In this document: positions 18,597 through 25,941 of the stretch, piece by piece
How the letters are laid out: each line of letters starts with the position of its first letter
Numbering within the stretch: the first letter of the stretch is position 1
NCBI RefSeq assembly: GCF_011516645.4
Contig: NZ_CP088285.1
Span: 2,870,501 to 2,934,500, forward strand
DNA length: 64,000 bases
Reading direction: 5' to 3'
Source of the DNA: Bradyrhizobium septentrionale
Lineage (GTDB): Bacteria > Pseudomonadota > Alphaproteobacteria > Rhizobiales > Xanthobacteraceae
Position numbers and translations under genes: made by a program
The notes under the pieces: model-generated
Databases searched by the model: none
What the model saw: the letters and a program-made list of their open reading frames with translations, nothing else
Told to the model about the DNA's origin: nothing

Positions 18597-20261
18597 TCAG
18601 GCGGCCTGCTGATCGGTGGGGTTGTTGGCTTGCCGCAGGAGCTTCCATTCCCAGGGCAGCAGTTCGCGCAGACGCGAAGTGGGAAGATCGGCGATCCGGG
18701 CGAGGACGTCGGCGAGCCAGGCTTTGGGATCGACGTTGTTCAGGCGGCAGGTCGTGATCATCGTCAGCATGATGGCAGCGCGGTCGGCGCCGCGCAGGCT
18801 GCCGGCGAAGGTCCAGTTGCGCCTGCCCAACGCGATGCCGCGCAACGCTCTTTCAGCGGCATTATTGCTGAGGCAGATCCTGCCATCATCGAGGAAGCGG
18901 GAGAAGTCGTCCCAGCGCCTGAGCATGTAGTTCATGGGCTTCAGGACCTCGGAGGAGCGCGACAGGGTTTCTCGCTCGCGGAGCAGCCAGTCGTGCAAGC
19001 CATCGAGAAGCGGCTTGCTTCTCTCCTGGCGTACGGCACGCCGCTCGTCGGCATTGCGGTCGTTGATGGCGCGCTCGATCTCGAACAGAGCGTCAAGACG
19101 CCTGACCGCCTCCAGCGCGATCGGGGAGACCGGTTTGCCCTTGCGGCCTTCCCTGGCCGTTTTCTCGATGTCGGCCAGCTCGAAGAATCCCCGCCGCGCA
19201 TGGGCCAGGCAAAATGCGGGCGTGATCGGCATCGCTTTTCTTTTCGGATCGAACAACGGCTCGAAGCCGCTATAGCAATCCGCCTGCAAGATACCGGCGA
19301 AGGCGGCCAGATGCTTCTGGGGATGTTCGCCCCGTCGGTCGCTCGAGGCGTAATAGACCGCCGCCGGCGGCGCAGGCCCGGCGAACGGCTGGTCATCCCG
19401 CACATACGTCCAGATCCGCCCAGTCGTGCACTTGCCCTTCGCCAGGATGCGGATGGTGGTGTCGTCGCCATGTAGGCGCTCGGCCGCGAGCACATGGTGC
19501 TCGATCAGCTGGAACAGCGGCATAACGGCGAAGGTTCCGTGGCCGACCTGGTCGGCCAGCGTCGACAGCGGCAGATCGATCCTCTCGGCCTTAAAGCGCA
19601 CGCTCTGACGGTTGAGCGGGATATGCATGCCGAACTTGTCGAACAGGATTGTCGCCAGCAGTTGCGGACCGATGAAGCCACGCGGTGTGGCATGGAACGG
19701 CGCGGGCGGCTGGCTGATCTTCTCACAATCGCGGCAGGTGAACTTTTCCCGCACCGTCTCGATCAGCTTGAACCGGCGCGGGATCTCCTCCAACGTCTCG
19801 GTCACATCCTCGCCCAGCTTCGCCAGGCGCGATCCGCCGCAGCAGGCGCAGCTCGTTGGCGCCTCAATGACGACCCGCTCGCGTTCGATGTCGTCCGGCC
19901 AAGGCTTGCGCACCGGCCGCTTGCGCGTGAAGGCCCGAACGTTCTGTACCTTTGCAGCCGCGGCACGCGCGGCGAGCTCATCCTCACTCGCCATGGTGAT
20001 GAGTTCTTCGAGCTCCAATTCCAATTGCTCGATCAGCCGCGCCGTGCGCTCGGACCGCGGCCCGTACAGTTCGCGTTTGAGCTTCTCGATCCGCAGTTCG
20101 AGATGTGCGATCAACGCTTCGTTGTCCGACAGCTCCGCCCGCGCGCTGGCGGCATCCGCGACTGCGATATCGCGCTCAACTTGCAACGCCTTGCGCTCGG
20201 CCAGCAGCGCCATGTAGGCGCTCGCAAGATCCGCAGGAAGATCGTCTGGCTTCGAGCTCAT
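18597..20261 (-). CDS. tnpC: IS66 transposase TnpC
   Basis: The 554-residue transposase carries an N-terminal leucine-rich coiled coil (IAHLELRIEKLKRELYG), a zinc-finger-like region (CACCGGSRL and FTCRDCEKI) and the DDE core. The catalytic residues are D in LHGDDTTIRIL, D in LQADCYSGFEPLF and E in NNAAERALRGIALG. The FAGSLRGADRAAIMLTMI end is present too. It appears full-length, so the copy may be active. Confidence 0.97.
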   Translation of the reverse strand: MSSKPDDLPADLASAYMALLAERKALQVERDIAVADAASARAELSDNEALIAHLELRIEKLKRELYGPRSERTARLIEQLELELEELITMASEDELAARAAAAKVQNVRAFTRKRPVRKPWPDDIERERVVIEAPTSCACCGGSRLAKLGEDVTETLEEIPRRFKLIETVREKFTCRDCEKISQPPAPFHATPRGFIGPQLLATILFDKFGMHIPLNRQSVRFKAERIDLPLSTLADQVGHGTFAVMPLFQLIEHHVLAAERLHGDDTTIRILAKGKCTTGRIWTYVRDDQPFAGPAPPAAVYYASSDRRGEHPQKHLAAFAGILQADCYSGFEPLFDPKRKAMPITPAFCLAHARRGFFELADIEKTAREGRKGKPVSPIALEAVRRLDALFEIERAINDRNADERRAVRQERSKPLLDGLHDWLLRERETLSRSSEVLKPMNYMLRRWDDFSRFLDDGRICLSNNAAERALRGIALGRRNWTFAGSLRGADRAAIMLTMITTCRLNNVDPKAWLADVLARIADLPTSRLRELLPWEWKLLRQANNPTDQQAA

Positions 20262-20306
20262 GAAGCCATTGAATCAGATCGAGCAGCAGATTCAAACCCA
20301 AAACGG

Positions 20307-20654
20307 TTATCCGACCCGCGTCGGACGCTGGGTTTCTTGCGGGGTGCGCCAATCGATTCCGGACAACAGATAACTCAACTGCGCCGGCGAGATCGTTACC
20401 GTTTCACCGCCAACCGATGGCCAGATGAACCTTCCTCGCTCGAGTCTTTTGGTAAAAAGGCATGCTCCTTGGCCGTCGTGCCAGATCAGCTTCACAAGAT
20501 CGCTGCGGCGACCGCGGAAGACAAACAAATGACCGCTGAGCGGGTCTTTGTGCAGCACCTCCTGCACTTGGAGCGCCAACGACGGAAAGCCTCGGCGCAT
20601 GTCCGTGTAGCCTGTCGCGAGCCACACTCGCGCGCCCGTCGGAACCGGGATCAT
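20307..20654 (-). CDS. tnpB: IS66 accessory protein TnpB
   Basis: TnpB of IS66 (115 residues) begins [20 protein letters not shown] and contains [23 protein letters not shown], the classical signature. It is needed together with TnpA and TnpC for transposition, although its biochemical role is unsettled. Its start overlaps the tnpA stop by four bases, and 45 bp separate it from tnpC. Confidence 0.97.
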   Translation of the reverse strand: MIPVPTGARVWLATGYTDMRRGFPSLALQVQEVLHKDPLSGHLFVFRGRRSDLVKLIWHDGQGACLFTKRLERGRFIWPSVGGETVTISPAQLSYLLSGIDWRTPQETQRPTRVG

Positions 20655-21049
20655 CGGCGGACCAAAGCATCGAGAACGCGACGTAGCGCATCTCCATCAA
20701 CGTCGCCATCGACCCGGATGCGGTGCCCGCTACCAAGATCAATCTCGATGATGCCCTGGCTCTTGCGTCGACGCGCCGTTGGCGTCAACGGCGCTTCGGC
20801 CACCTCCCGCGGTAGCGCAGACGGCCCAATCTCGACCGGAACAAACGGCGCTATGCTCGCTTCGCCGTGCCTGCAAAGCTCCTTACGCCACCTGAACAGC
20901 TGGCTCACATGAAGCCCGGCCACGCGAGCCACCTCGGAAACATTGGCGCCGGGCTCGAGCGACGCTGCGACGAGCCGTTCCTTCTCATCCTGCGACCACC
21001 GGCGCCGCCGCTCGACCGTTGTGATCACCTCCGCCCTCGAAATCGTCAT
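20651..21049 (-). CDS. tnpA: IS66 TnpA, helix-turn-helix protein
   Basis: The 132-residue protein has an N-terminal helix-turn-helix ([40 protein letters not shown]). A C-terminal part ends in [21 protein letters not shown] 21049 has an AGGAGAAG site upstream; the longer frame to 21100 is not supported. It starts the tnpA-tnpB-tnpC unit. Confidence 0.95.
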   Translation of the reverse strand: MTISRAEVITTVERRRRWSQDEKERLVAASLEPGANVSEVARVAGLHVSQLFRWRKELCRHGEASIAPFVPVEIGPSALPREVAEAPLTPTARRRKSQGIIEIDLGSGHRIRVDGDVDGDALRRVLDALVRR

Positions 21050-21115
21050 AGCGCTTCTCCTAGGATTACCCCTAGGACCTGCAGCGCTCGCGCCCATCAA
21101 ACAAGGCGGCCCTTA

Positions 21116-21592
21116 GCGGAGGGATACGCAGCTTCTGCCTTCGGTTGTGCAGCACTGTTCTCCTTTGGTTGGGCTGAGCAAGGCGGCATCTCGCTGTCAG
21201 TCGAGAGCGCCCAGGCGCGGGTTGGTCGCCCGCTAACCCCCGTGAGCGTTGCGGGCGTTGCGCGTCGTCAGAACCGACGGGCGGCCTACTACGGGGCAGG
21301 TGTTGTCGGCGCAGGCGTCGCAGCGGTCGGCACGGGTGCCGCTATCGCCGCCACGGCTGCGCCTAACGCTTGGGGAAACAACAATTGGGGAAACAACAAT
21401 TGGCGCGGCGCTTACGCGGCCCAAACTGATCCTTACTTTGGGCAAGCTCACTACGTCCACAGGGCTTACCACGGACATAGCCCCTACTACGGTTATTCCG
21501 GATGGGATGATTACTCGGCGCGTAACAGCATTAAATGCACACCGGGTGGCGCAATTAAACTTGACGACGGTCAGATGTATTTCTGTCAGTAG
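21116..21592 (+). pseudogene. Small secreted protein, 5' end cut off by IS66
   Basis: The frame continues from inside the IS without its own start codon. What remains is most of a signal peptide (GCAALFSFGW), the tail GGISLSVESAQA and a mature region. That region has a Gly/Ala-rich helix (GVVGAGVAAVGTGAAIAAT), a WGNNNWGNNNW repeat, a Tyr/His-rich stretch (HYVHRAYHGHSPYYGYSG) and a C-terminal CTPGGAIKLDDGQMYFCQ with two cysteines. The ELSVDQAQA-like tail is shared with the gene at 21794. A strong terminator follows. The gene is probably not expressed as a secreted protein unless the IS supplies a start. Confidence 0.65.
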
Positions 21593-21617
21593 GGGCTCCA
21601 CCTACGCATCGCGAAAG

Positions 21618-21643
21618 AGGCGGCTTTCTCGGCCGCCTTTTTT
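21618..21643 (+). terminator. Rho-independent terminator
   Basis: AGGCGGC-TTTCTCG-GCCGCCT is a 7-bp perfect stem with a 7-base loop, followed by TTTTT. It sits 25 bp after the stop of the truncated secreted-protein gene. Confidence 0.85.
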
Positions 21644-21675
21644 GCGAGCTGCTCAGACGAAGGAGTATTAATTGA

Positions 21676-21689
21676 TTGACCTAGATCAA
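21676..21689 (+). promoter_or_regulatory. FixK/FNR-type box 1
   Basis: TTGACCTAGATCAA fits TTGA-N6-TCAA. It lies 104 bp before the ATG of the Arg-rich secreted peptide gene at 21794 and behind the terminator at 21618, so it would drive only that gene. Confidence 0.75.
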
Positions 21690-21793
21690 CACTCCGCCGA
21701 TCTATCAGATTGCCTATAACAGTTGTCGACAATAGGCACACAGACCAGACAGCCTTTGCCGTCTACCCAATGTGACAACAGGGAGTAGGTGCA

Positions 21794-22003
21794 ATGAGAG
21801 CTTTCTCACTTATCGGACTGCTGTTTGCAGCGGTGGTGTTGGCGACCGTTCCGGTCTCGCCGCAGGTGACACCGCGCGGCGTCGAGTTAAGCGTTGATCA
21901 AGCGCAGGCCATCACGTACCGGCGCGCCCGCGTGACTGCGCGTCGTGTCGACCGTCGCGATTTCCGCCAAACACGGCGCGCCGTGCGGCGCGGTGTCTAT
22001 TAA
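21794..22003 (+). CDS. Small secreted arginine-rich peptide
   Basis: The 69-residue product has a signal peptide (AFSLIGLLFAAVVLATV) with a likely cut after DQAQA at residue 39. The predicted mature part is 30 residues with 12 arginines and two aspartates (ITYRRARVTARRVDRRDFR and on), hence strongly cationic. An AGGGAGTAGGTGCA stretch just upstream of the ATG serves as ribosome site. A FixK-type box lies upstream. Function is unknown; possibilities include an envelope-binding peptide or a cationic stress peptide. The signal tail GVELSVDQAQA resembles that of the truncated gene upstream. Confidence 0.7.
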   Translation: MRAFSLIGLLFAAVVLATVPVSPQVTPRGVELSVDQAQAITYRRARVTARRVDRRDFRQTRRAVRRGVY

Positions 22004-22139
22004 CAGAGCACGATGGGCAATGATGATGGCGCGGGCAAAGTGAGCCAGAACCGGTTCCAGTCGCCGCCGTGCGGCTCGATAGACGACGAAACAGGACGAG
22101 CCCAAGGTCAATGGTTCGGGGCGCACCGGAGCGACCGGC

Positions 22140-22589
22140 ATGCCACTGGCGGCATATTTCTGGAAGGTCGGAGCAGTGTTGCTCGCACTGCTCTTTGTTG
22201 CAGATTATTCGCTGCCGAGAGCCCCGACCGTCGATCAGGCGGCTGCGAACCGGCCGGCCGTACGTATCCACTCGGATCGCAAATGGCCCGAGCGTGTTGA
22301 CTTCGATACCCGATCGCCGGTGATCGTCGCCGCTGCGCCCGTGGCCGAGCCGACCGAGGTCGCAACTTCGTCGGATGTGACCGAATCGCCAATTACCGTC
22401 GCACAGAGCCCGGGGGTGGCGAATTCTTTCGCGATGCTGCCGGATACACGCCCGCCTGAAACCGTCGATCGCAAGCGACAACGCAAGAAGTTGCATGTTG
22501 CGGCTCGACCGAGGCGAAACGTCCAGCCGCAGATGCTTCTGGCGGCACGACGAGGGCAGTTCGGCTGGTCCGGCTTCGGAACTTGGTGA
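22140..22589 (+). CDS. Membrane-anchored protein of unknown function
   Basis: The 149-residue product has one N-terminal membrane helix (AAYFWKVGAVLLALLFVADY) followed by a polar, Pro/Val/Ala-rich periplasmic tail and a basic C-terminal part (DRKRQRKKLHVAARPRRN). I know of similar small uncharacterised proteins in Bradyrhizobium, but no function. The ATG at 22140 opens directly into the helix; a GACCGGCATG context gives no strong ribosome site. Confidence 0.6.
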   Translation: MPLAAYFWKVGAVLLALLFVADYSLPRAPTVDQAAANRPAVRIHSDRKWPERVDFDTRSPVIVAAAPVAEPTEVATSSDVTESPITVAQSPGVANSFAMLPDTRPPETVDRKRQRKKLHVAARPRRNVQPQMLLAARRGQFGWSGFGTW

Positions 22590-22626
22590 TCGGCGTCCGG
22601 TCGGGACCTGTATCTCGCTCAGCATT

Positions 22627-22780
22627 TCATTGTTCATCAATATGCCAAGCTTGGATGCGGGACGACGGAATGAGTTGCCTTGGGACGTGCGGATTGATCG
22701 TGCCCGCAATACAGCGAGACCTTCGTCGAGCTGGGCGCGTCTAGGCAGACGTGTTGCCTCGCCTGAAGCTGCAACCACGG
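22627..22780 (-). pseudogene. Remnant of a WYVTF-type small protein gene (copy A)
   Basis: Read on the minus strand with frameshifts, this segment encodes LDEGL, then AGTINPHVPRQLIPSSR and IQAWHIDEQ before a stop. That matches the C-terminal half of the intact protein at 25602 (NDGLIVTAGTIIPHLPRVS, IPAWLEP). Bases 22687-22780 are nearly identical to 23889-23990. Copy A has lost one C (GCGTCTAGG for GCGTCCTAGG), so the frame is broken. Confidence 0.6.
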
Positions 22781-22911
22781 CAGCAGCCTGGCGGCGGTTC
22801 GATTGCGGTCGGATCGCCCGTCTGACGGGTTCTTCAGACATATTCCCTCCAACAAAATCGGCCGGCATTTCTGCCGGCCCAGTTTACGGGAGAAGTTGGA
22901 ATAGGACGAGG

Positions 22912-23658
22912 TCAGTATCTCGCTGCGCCGTAACCGCCGAAGCGGTAGTTGATGCGCAAGGTGACCATATCGACGTCTTGGCTGATCCGATTGAGCGCAC
23001 CGGCAACAATCGGATTGGCGACAGAGAACGAATTGTTCGCGTCCCCCATGAACAGGTGGTCGTATTCAATACCGGCAGACCAATTTGGTGCAAAGCCGTA
23101 CTCCCAGCCCACACCCACGGTCCCACCCCAGCGGGTCGCGCTTGCGGAGGCCAGTTCGGCGCCGGTAAGCGTGCTAAGGATGCTGAAACGATTGCTTGTG
23201 ACCGCCGCGCCGCCCTTCACGTACAACAGTGAGGCGTTCCAGGCGTAGCCGATCTGGCCGGTGAAAAGCCCGATGCCGTCCGTTGTCGTGCGGGTCGAGA
23301 ACGCCGGAGCGATAATACTGACACGCTGGCTGCTGAGATCAGCCCAATCCCCCTGGGCTTCCAGGCCGAACACCCACTGATTGGCCTGCCAACGGTAGCC
23401 GATCTGCCCGCCGACGAGGCCTCCTGACCGCTCGCGGCAGCCGTCACCGATGACCGTACCGGCCACCCCCACGAAATCCCAGCAATTCCGGCTCTGTCCC
23501 CAGCCGCCGTTGGCGCCTATGTAGAAGCCGCTCCAGTTGTAGATCACCGGCAGCGGAGCCGGAGGCGGGGCCTTGACGGCCATGTCGGCGGCCGATGCAG
23601 GTGCGGCGGCCATTGCAATTGCCGCGAAACTGACAGCGGCGGCTAAGAACTTTCTCAT
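22912..23658 (-). CDS. Outer-membrane beta-barrel protein, Omp25/Omp31 type
   Basis: The 248-residue protein has a signal peptide (MRKFLAAAVSFAAIAMAAAP, cut after ASA) and then ADMAVKAPPPAP, the standard start of rhizobial Omp25/Omp31/RopB-like porin-family proteins. YNWSGFYIGANGGWG is the first strand. The alternating strands include GGQIGYRWQANQWVFGLEAQ and WGGTVGVGWEYGFAPNWSAG, and the last strand is TLRINYRFGGYGAARY, though it does not end in Phe. It lies between two fragments of a repeated small gene, both on the same strand. Confidence 0.92.
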   Translation of the reverse strand: MRKFLAAAVSFAAIAMAAAPASAADMAVKAPPPAPLPVIYNWSGFYIGANGGWGQSRNCWDFVGVAGTVIGDGCRERSGGLVGGQIGYRWQANQWVFGLEAQGDWADLSSQRVSIIAPAFSTRTTTDGIGLFTGQIGYAWNASLLYVKGGAAVTSNRFSILSTLTGAELASASATRWGGTVGVGWEYGFAPNWSAGIEYDHLFMGDANNSFSVANPIVAGALNRISQDVDMVTLRINYRFGGYGAARY

Positions 23659-24226
23659 CCCAGTGTCCCCTCTCTCAACTGCACGCTCGCGTGCAAACCA
23701 CTTGCACTACCAGCCTAGAGCGTAGTGTGTGTCGGGCAAGACCTCCGTAACAAAATGGCAACACTCATATACAAAGGTTTATGCACGACACCTTGCACTA
23801 TTGCTGGTCGTTGCCGTGAGGCCTTTCGCCACTCGCGTCTTCATCGGCGAGCCAGGCGAAGATCTGGGAAGCTGGGACAAGCTGCTTCGGTGAGTGCGGA
23901 TTGATCGTGCCCGCAAATGCAGCGAGACCTTCGTCGAGCTGGGCGCGTCCTAGGCAGACGTGTTGCCTCGCCTGAAGCTGCAACCACGGATTTTCTCGCG
24001 CCAGATTTCTTCAATGGATGCGGTCGCGCGGTCCCGGCGGTTCATGATGCGCCCCGAGGGACCCGGAAAGCGAATAGGGAGGCCCGTGGTGCGCGTCAGA
24101 GCACTGCGCGTTTGCATAGGCCCGCTGCATTTAGCCCCTCCTGCCTTTTCCTACGCGCTGCTGGCTTGATCGTTGACGACCGGCGGCTCTGGTGAAAGGG
24201 CGGATGAGCCAGCCCGCTTGGTTCTT
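23659..24226. other. Region without an intact gene between the Omp and a zinc-ribbon gene
   Basis: Apart from the repeat-derived fragment at 23798-23990, I see nothing convincing here. The part directly upstream of the Omp gene (23660-23780) should contain its promoter. Short open frames on the plus strand around 23917-24195 have no ribosome site and no protein-like pattern. Confidence 0.4.
23798..23990 (-). pseudogene. Remnant of a WYVTF-type small protein gene (copy B)
   Basis: The minus strand reads LDEGLAAFAGTINPHSPKQL then VPASQIFAWLADEDASGE, homologous to the C-terminus of the intact protein at 25602. The beginning of the gene (MKHTWYVTF) is absent. The block 23889-23990 is nearly the same as 22687-22780, so the Omp gene is bracketed by two direct copies. 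Confidence 0.6.
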
Positions 24227-24391
24227 TCATTGGTCTGCCAGCGCCTTGTACGCCAGTTCGCACTTAGGGCATACAAGCGTGTGCAAATCGGGACCAGCAA
24301 AGCTGCGCTCGACATAGACCAGCATCATGCGAATGTCGCACTTGGGGCAGCGAGATCGCTCGATCATGCGAGGGGAATGACATTCCGGCAT
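24227..24391 (-). CDS. Small two-CxxC zinc-ribbon protein
   Basis: From ATG 24391 the product is 54 residues: MPECHSPRMIERSRCPKCDI, then a short strand, then LVCPKCELAYKALADQ. The two CPKC knuckles would bind one zinc. Such mini zinc ribbons occur widely in Bradyrhizobium with no known role. The longer frame from 24427 adds residues that do not fit. Confidence 0.65.
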   Translation of the reverse strand: MPECHSPRMIERSRCPKCDIRMMLVYVERSFAGPDLHTLVCPKCELAYKALADQ

Positions 24392-24429
24392 GTGATGCAC
24401 TCCCCAGGTCAGGCGGGAGCGCAACACTC

Positions 24430-24600
24430 TCAGTCACCGATAAAAGCCGAAGGCAGGGCGGTGATGATGATATCCCACACCCGCAATACGCCCGGAAGCC
24501 GACGAAAAAGTGCGATCTCGGACACACTTGCCGCGCCCATGGCTTTTTTTGCAGTGTCACGCGGGCTGATCTCTACGGGCGGCAAGCCATCGACATACAC
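24430..24600 (-). CDS. Possible small ORF of unknown function (GTG start)
   Basis: A 56-codon frame from GTG 24600 reads VYVDGLPPVEISPRDTAKKA, continues with SVSEIALFRRLPGVLRVWD and ends IITALPSAFIGD. The composition looks protein-like, but there is no ribosome site and the frame is open for another 12 codons upstream without ATG. It may be the 3' end of a decayed gene. Confidence 0.3.
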   Translation of the reverse strand: MYVDGLPPVEISPRDTAKKAMGAASVSEIALFRRLPGVLRVWDIIITALPSAFIGD

Positions 24601-24684
24601 AGCGAAATAAAATCGCCATCGCTCACATCGAGAAGCCTATTCACTGTTCTGGGCACATAAATTTCAATAGGTCGCAATTCGCTC

Positions 24685-24698
24685 TTGATCCAAATCAA
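24685..24698 (+). promoter_or_regulatory. FixK/FNR-type box 2
   Basis: TTGATCCAAATCAA fits TTGA-N6-TCAA perfectly. It lies 34 bp before the ATG of the 27-residue microprotein gene at 24733. In the diverged copy the corresponding sequence is ATGACCCAAATCAA. Confidence 0.75.
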
Positions 24699-24732
24699 CG
24701 AGCGGAACGGCAACGGCTCCAGCGTTCACAGC

Positions 24733-24816
24733 ATGAAATGGGACGCAATAACGATAGCCGGTTGCGCCACAATCGCACTTTCCGTGCTGGTCCTAATTTT
24801 CATCCTTATGATGTAG
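24733..24816 (+). CDS. 27-residue single-helix membrane microprotein (MKWD family, copy 1)
   Basis: ATG-AAA-TGG-GAC begins a frame of 27 codons ending TAG. The product is MKWDAITIAGCATIALSVLV followed by LIFILMM: a short polar N-end and one membrane helix. The paralogue at 36799 has the same length and 18 of 27 identical residues, with MKWD, AGC and IALSVL kept, which supports real coding. There is no clear Shine-Dalgarno site. The FixK box is so close that a class II promoter would give an almost leaderless mRNA. Role unknown; small helices of this kind often tune oxidases, transporters or sensors. Confidence 0.6.
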   Translation: MKWDAITIAGCATIALSVLVLIFILMM

Positions 24817-24911
24817 TCGGGCGCTCCCCTGCAAGAGAGGAAAAGTGAGCAATTTTGCTCAGACGAGAGCCGGGCCGTGTGCTGATTTAGCAAGCACCAG
24901 AGGCTTGCTCT

Positions 24912-24995
24912 ATGCCAGAGATTTTCTTTTACATCGGCATTGTCGTGCTCGGAATTTGCACGGTCGCCCTTACTGCATTTGCCTTGTTCATGTGA
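24912..24995 (+). CDS. 27-residue single-helix membrane microprotein (MPE family, copy 1)
   Basis: The 27-codon frame reads MPEIFFYIGIVVLGICTVAL and TAFALFM, one membrane helix with almost no soluble part. An AGAGG stretch precedes the ATG by 8 bases. Its paralogue at 37019 (30 residues) keeps MP-acidic, a Y, GxC and VAL at matching places. It follows the MKWD microprotein by 95 bp and would share its promoter. Confidence 0.55.
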   Translation: MPEIFFYIGIVVLGICTVALTAFALFM

Positions 24996-25113
24996 CCATC
25001 CGGGCCGCCGCTCCAAGCGGGCTGGTGGATGGCCCCAGCAGCGATTGTCACGCGCCGCCCTCTTCGCTACCAGCGTCGAGGCTATTAGAAGGCCACACAG
25101 CGTCCCAGCTCCT

Positions 25114-25127
25114 TTGATCTAGGTCAA
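25114..25127 (+). promoter_or_regulatory. FixK/FNR-type box 3
   Basis: TTGATCTAGGTCAA fits TTGA-N6-TCAA. It is 94 bp upstream of the secreted-protein gene at 25222 and just downstream of the microprotein pair. Confidence 0.75.
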
Positions 25128-25221
25128 CGTCAGCGATCCTTTGGCGCTTACGCTATGTTCAGCCGCACCTGAGGCGGCTCCCGTGCATCTGTTCCGCAGG
25201 CACGAAAAAGGGAGGTCCGCG

Positions 25222-25485
25222 ATGCATTCGAGGAAGCGTCTTTCGATCAAGTCAGCGACTGTTGCCGGGATTGCTGCTAGCGCCCTGTTGGGGCTTGCAG
25301 GCGTCACCCTCAATCCAGCGCCAGCCAAGGCGGTCGTGTACTGCCAGTACACTGAATATCCGGCTGGTTGCGTTGCCCGCGCAGGCGTCGTGCTGAGGCC
25401 TCGTCCGGTGGCACGCGCTGCGGTTCGTCATAACGCCGGTGGCAACATGAATGGTGGCGTCAATCGCGTTGGGGCGCGGCGGTAA
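25222..25485 (+). CDS. Small secreted protein, VVYCxYxxYPAGCVAR type
   Basis: MHSRKRLSIKSATVAG opens a signal peptide with hydrophobic core and a likely cut after NPAPAKA. The mature part VVYCQYTEYPAGCVARAGVV has two cysteines and is followed by a Pro/Arg/Ala-rich basic tail ending NRVGARR. Similar short secreted proteins are common in Bradyrhizobium with no assigned role. GGGAGGT lies 7 bp before ATG 25222, which I prefer to the ATG at 25141. A FixK-type box is upstream and a terminator downstream, so it is a complete single-gene unit. Confidence 0.8.
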   Translation: MHSRKRLSIKSATVAGIAASALLGLAGVTLNPAPAKAVVYCQYTEYPAGCVARAGVVLRPRPVARAAVRHNAGGNMNGGVNRVGARR

Positions 25486-25515
25486 GAGCTTGTTCGCGGT
25501 CACGAGCGAAAGAGA

Positions 25516-25549
25516 AGCCGTCACCGCTTCATCCCGGTGATGGCTTTTT
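25516..25549 (+). terminator. Rho-independent terminator
   Basis: AGCCGTCACCG pairs with CGGTGATGGCT (one G-U) around an 8-base loop, followed by TTTTA. It ends the secreted-protein unit at 25222-25485. Confidence 0.8.
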
Positions 25550-25601
25550 ATCGTCCCGGCGCGGAGGACAGGCGACCGATACTGGGTGGCGGTATCGCGG
25601 T

Positions 25602-25850
25602 ATGAAGCACACGTGGTATGTCACTTTTGAAGTTCCGACAGATGGCACGCTGTCAAGGCGGCGACATCCGCGCTTAACTAAGACGTTCGCAACAGAGGCA
25701 GAAGCTAAGGATTTTGCGCGAACCAAATTCAACGACGGTTTGATCGTCACTGCCGGAACCATCATCCCGCACCTGCCGAGAGTGTCAATCCCATCGGTAG
25801 AAATTCCAGCGTGGCTTGAACCGCGCGGCCAAGTTGATCCAGATCAATAA
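25602..25850 (+). CDS. Small conserved protein of unknown function (WYVTF type)
   Basis: The 82-residue product MKHTWYVTFEVPTDGTLSRR, with RLTKTFATEAEAKDFARTKF and PSVEIPAWLEP, reads as one compact alpha/beta domain. Similar proteins are found repeatedly in Bradyrhizobium genomes. It is the only intact copy here; two 3' fragments of relatives lie at 22627 and 23798. A FixK-type box overlaps its last codons. Confidence 0.75.
   Translation: MKHTWYVTFEVPTDGTLSRRRHPRLTKTFATEAEAKDFARTKFNDGLIVTAGTIIPHLPRVSIPSVEIPAWLEPRGQVDPDQ
25834..25847 (+). promoter_or_regulatory. FixK/FNR-type box 4 (within a 3' end)
   Basis: TTGATCCAGATCAA is perfect but lies inside the last codons of the gene at 25602. No intact plus-strand gene starts soon after. 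A short coding remnant (LRRRGLISWQARFVPDYLHQ before a stop at 25926) does follow, so the box may have served a lost gene. Confidence 0.55.
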
Positions 25851-25941
25851 CGACCTCAGGCGTCGCGGCCTGATCTCATGGCAGGCGCGATTTGTGCCTG
25901 ACTATCTCCATCAGGAAGACAGCTAGGCGAAGCCCTGATGA

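Larger units (their letters stand above)
18490..21115 (-). mobile_element. IS66-family insertion sequence
   Basis: The three genes tnpA-tnpB-tnpC in order on the minus strand define an IS66 element. Possible inverted ends are GGCCGCCTGATTGA at 18536-18549 and TCAAACAAGGCGGCC at 21097-21111, which pair with one indel. The outer limits are estimates. GTAAG at 18494, typical of IS66 tips, has no clean TTAC partner on the right. No 8-bp target duplication is visible, as expected if adjacent deletions followed insertion. The right end cuts into a secreted-protein gene and the left end abuts truncated comM. Confidence 0.85.
24636..25040 (+). repeat. Duplicated microprotein block, copy 1
   Basis: The block starts CCTATTCACTGTTCTGGGCA and ends near GGATGGCCCCAGCA. 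It is matched by 36700-37162, diverged but alignable at both ends and over the two microprotein genes inside. This copy has a perfect FixK box; the other has a degraded one. Confidence 0.75.

Noticed and set aside
18481..18648. N-terminal extension of the comM fragment through the IS66 end
   Set aside because: The extra residues are translated IS end sequence, and no ribosome site or ComM similarity supports it.
20270..20300. TTGAATCAGATCGA near tnpC as another FixK box
   Set aside because: The right half is TCGA instead of TCAA and it lies within the IS66 element between tnpB and tnpC.
20867..21115. Start of the secreted-protein frame inside IS66 (ATG 20867)
   Set aside because: This part is antisense to tnpA; the frame merely happens to be open. 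The genuine gene begins in the lost sequence at the IS edge.
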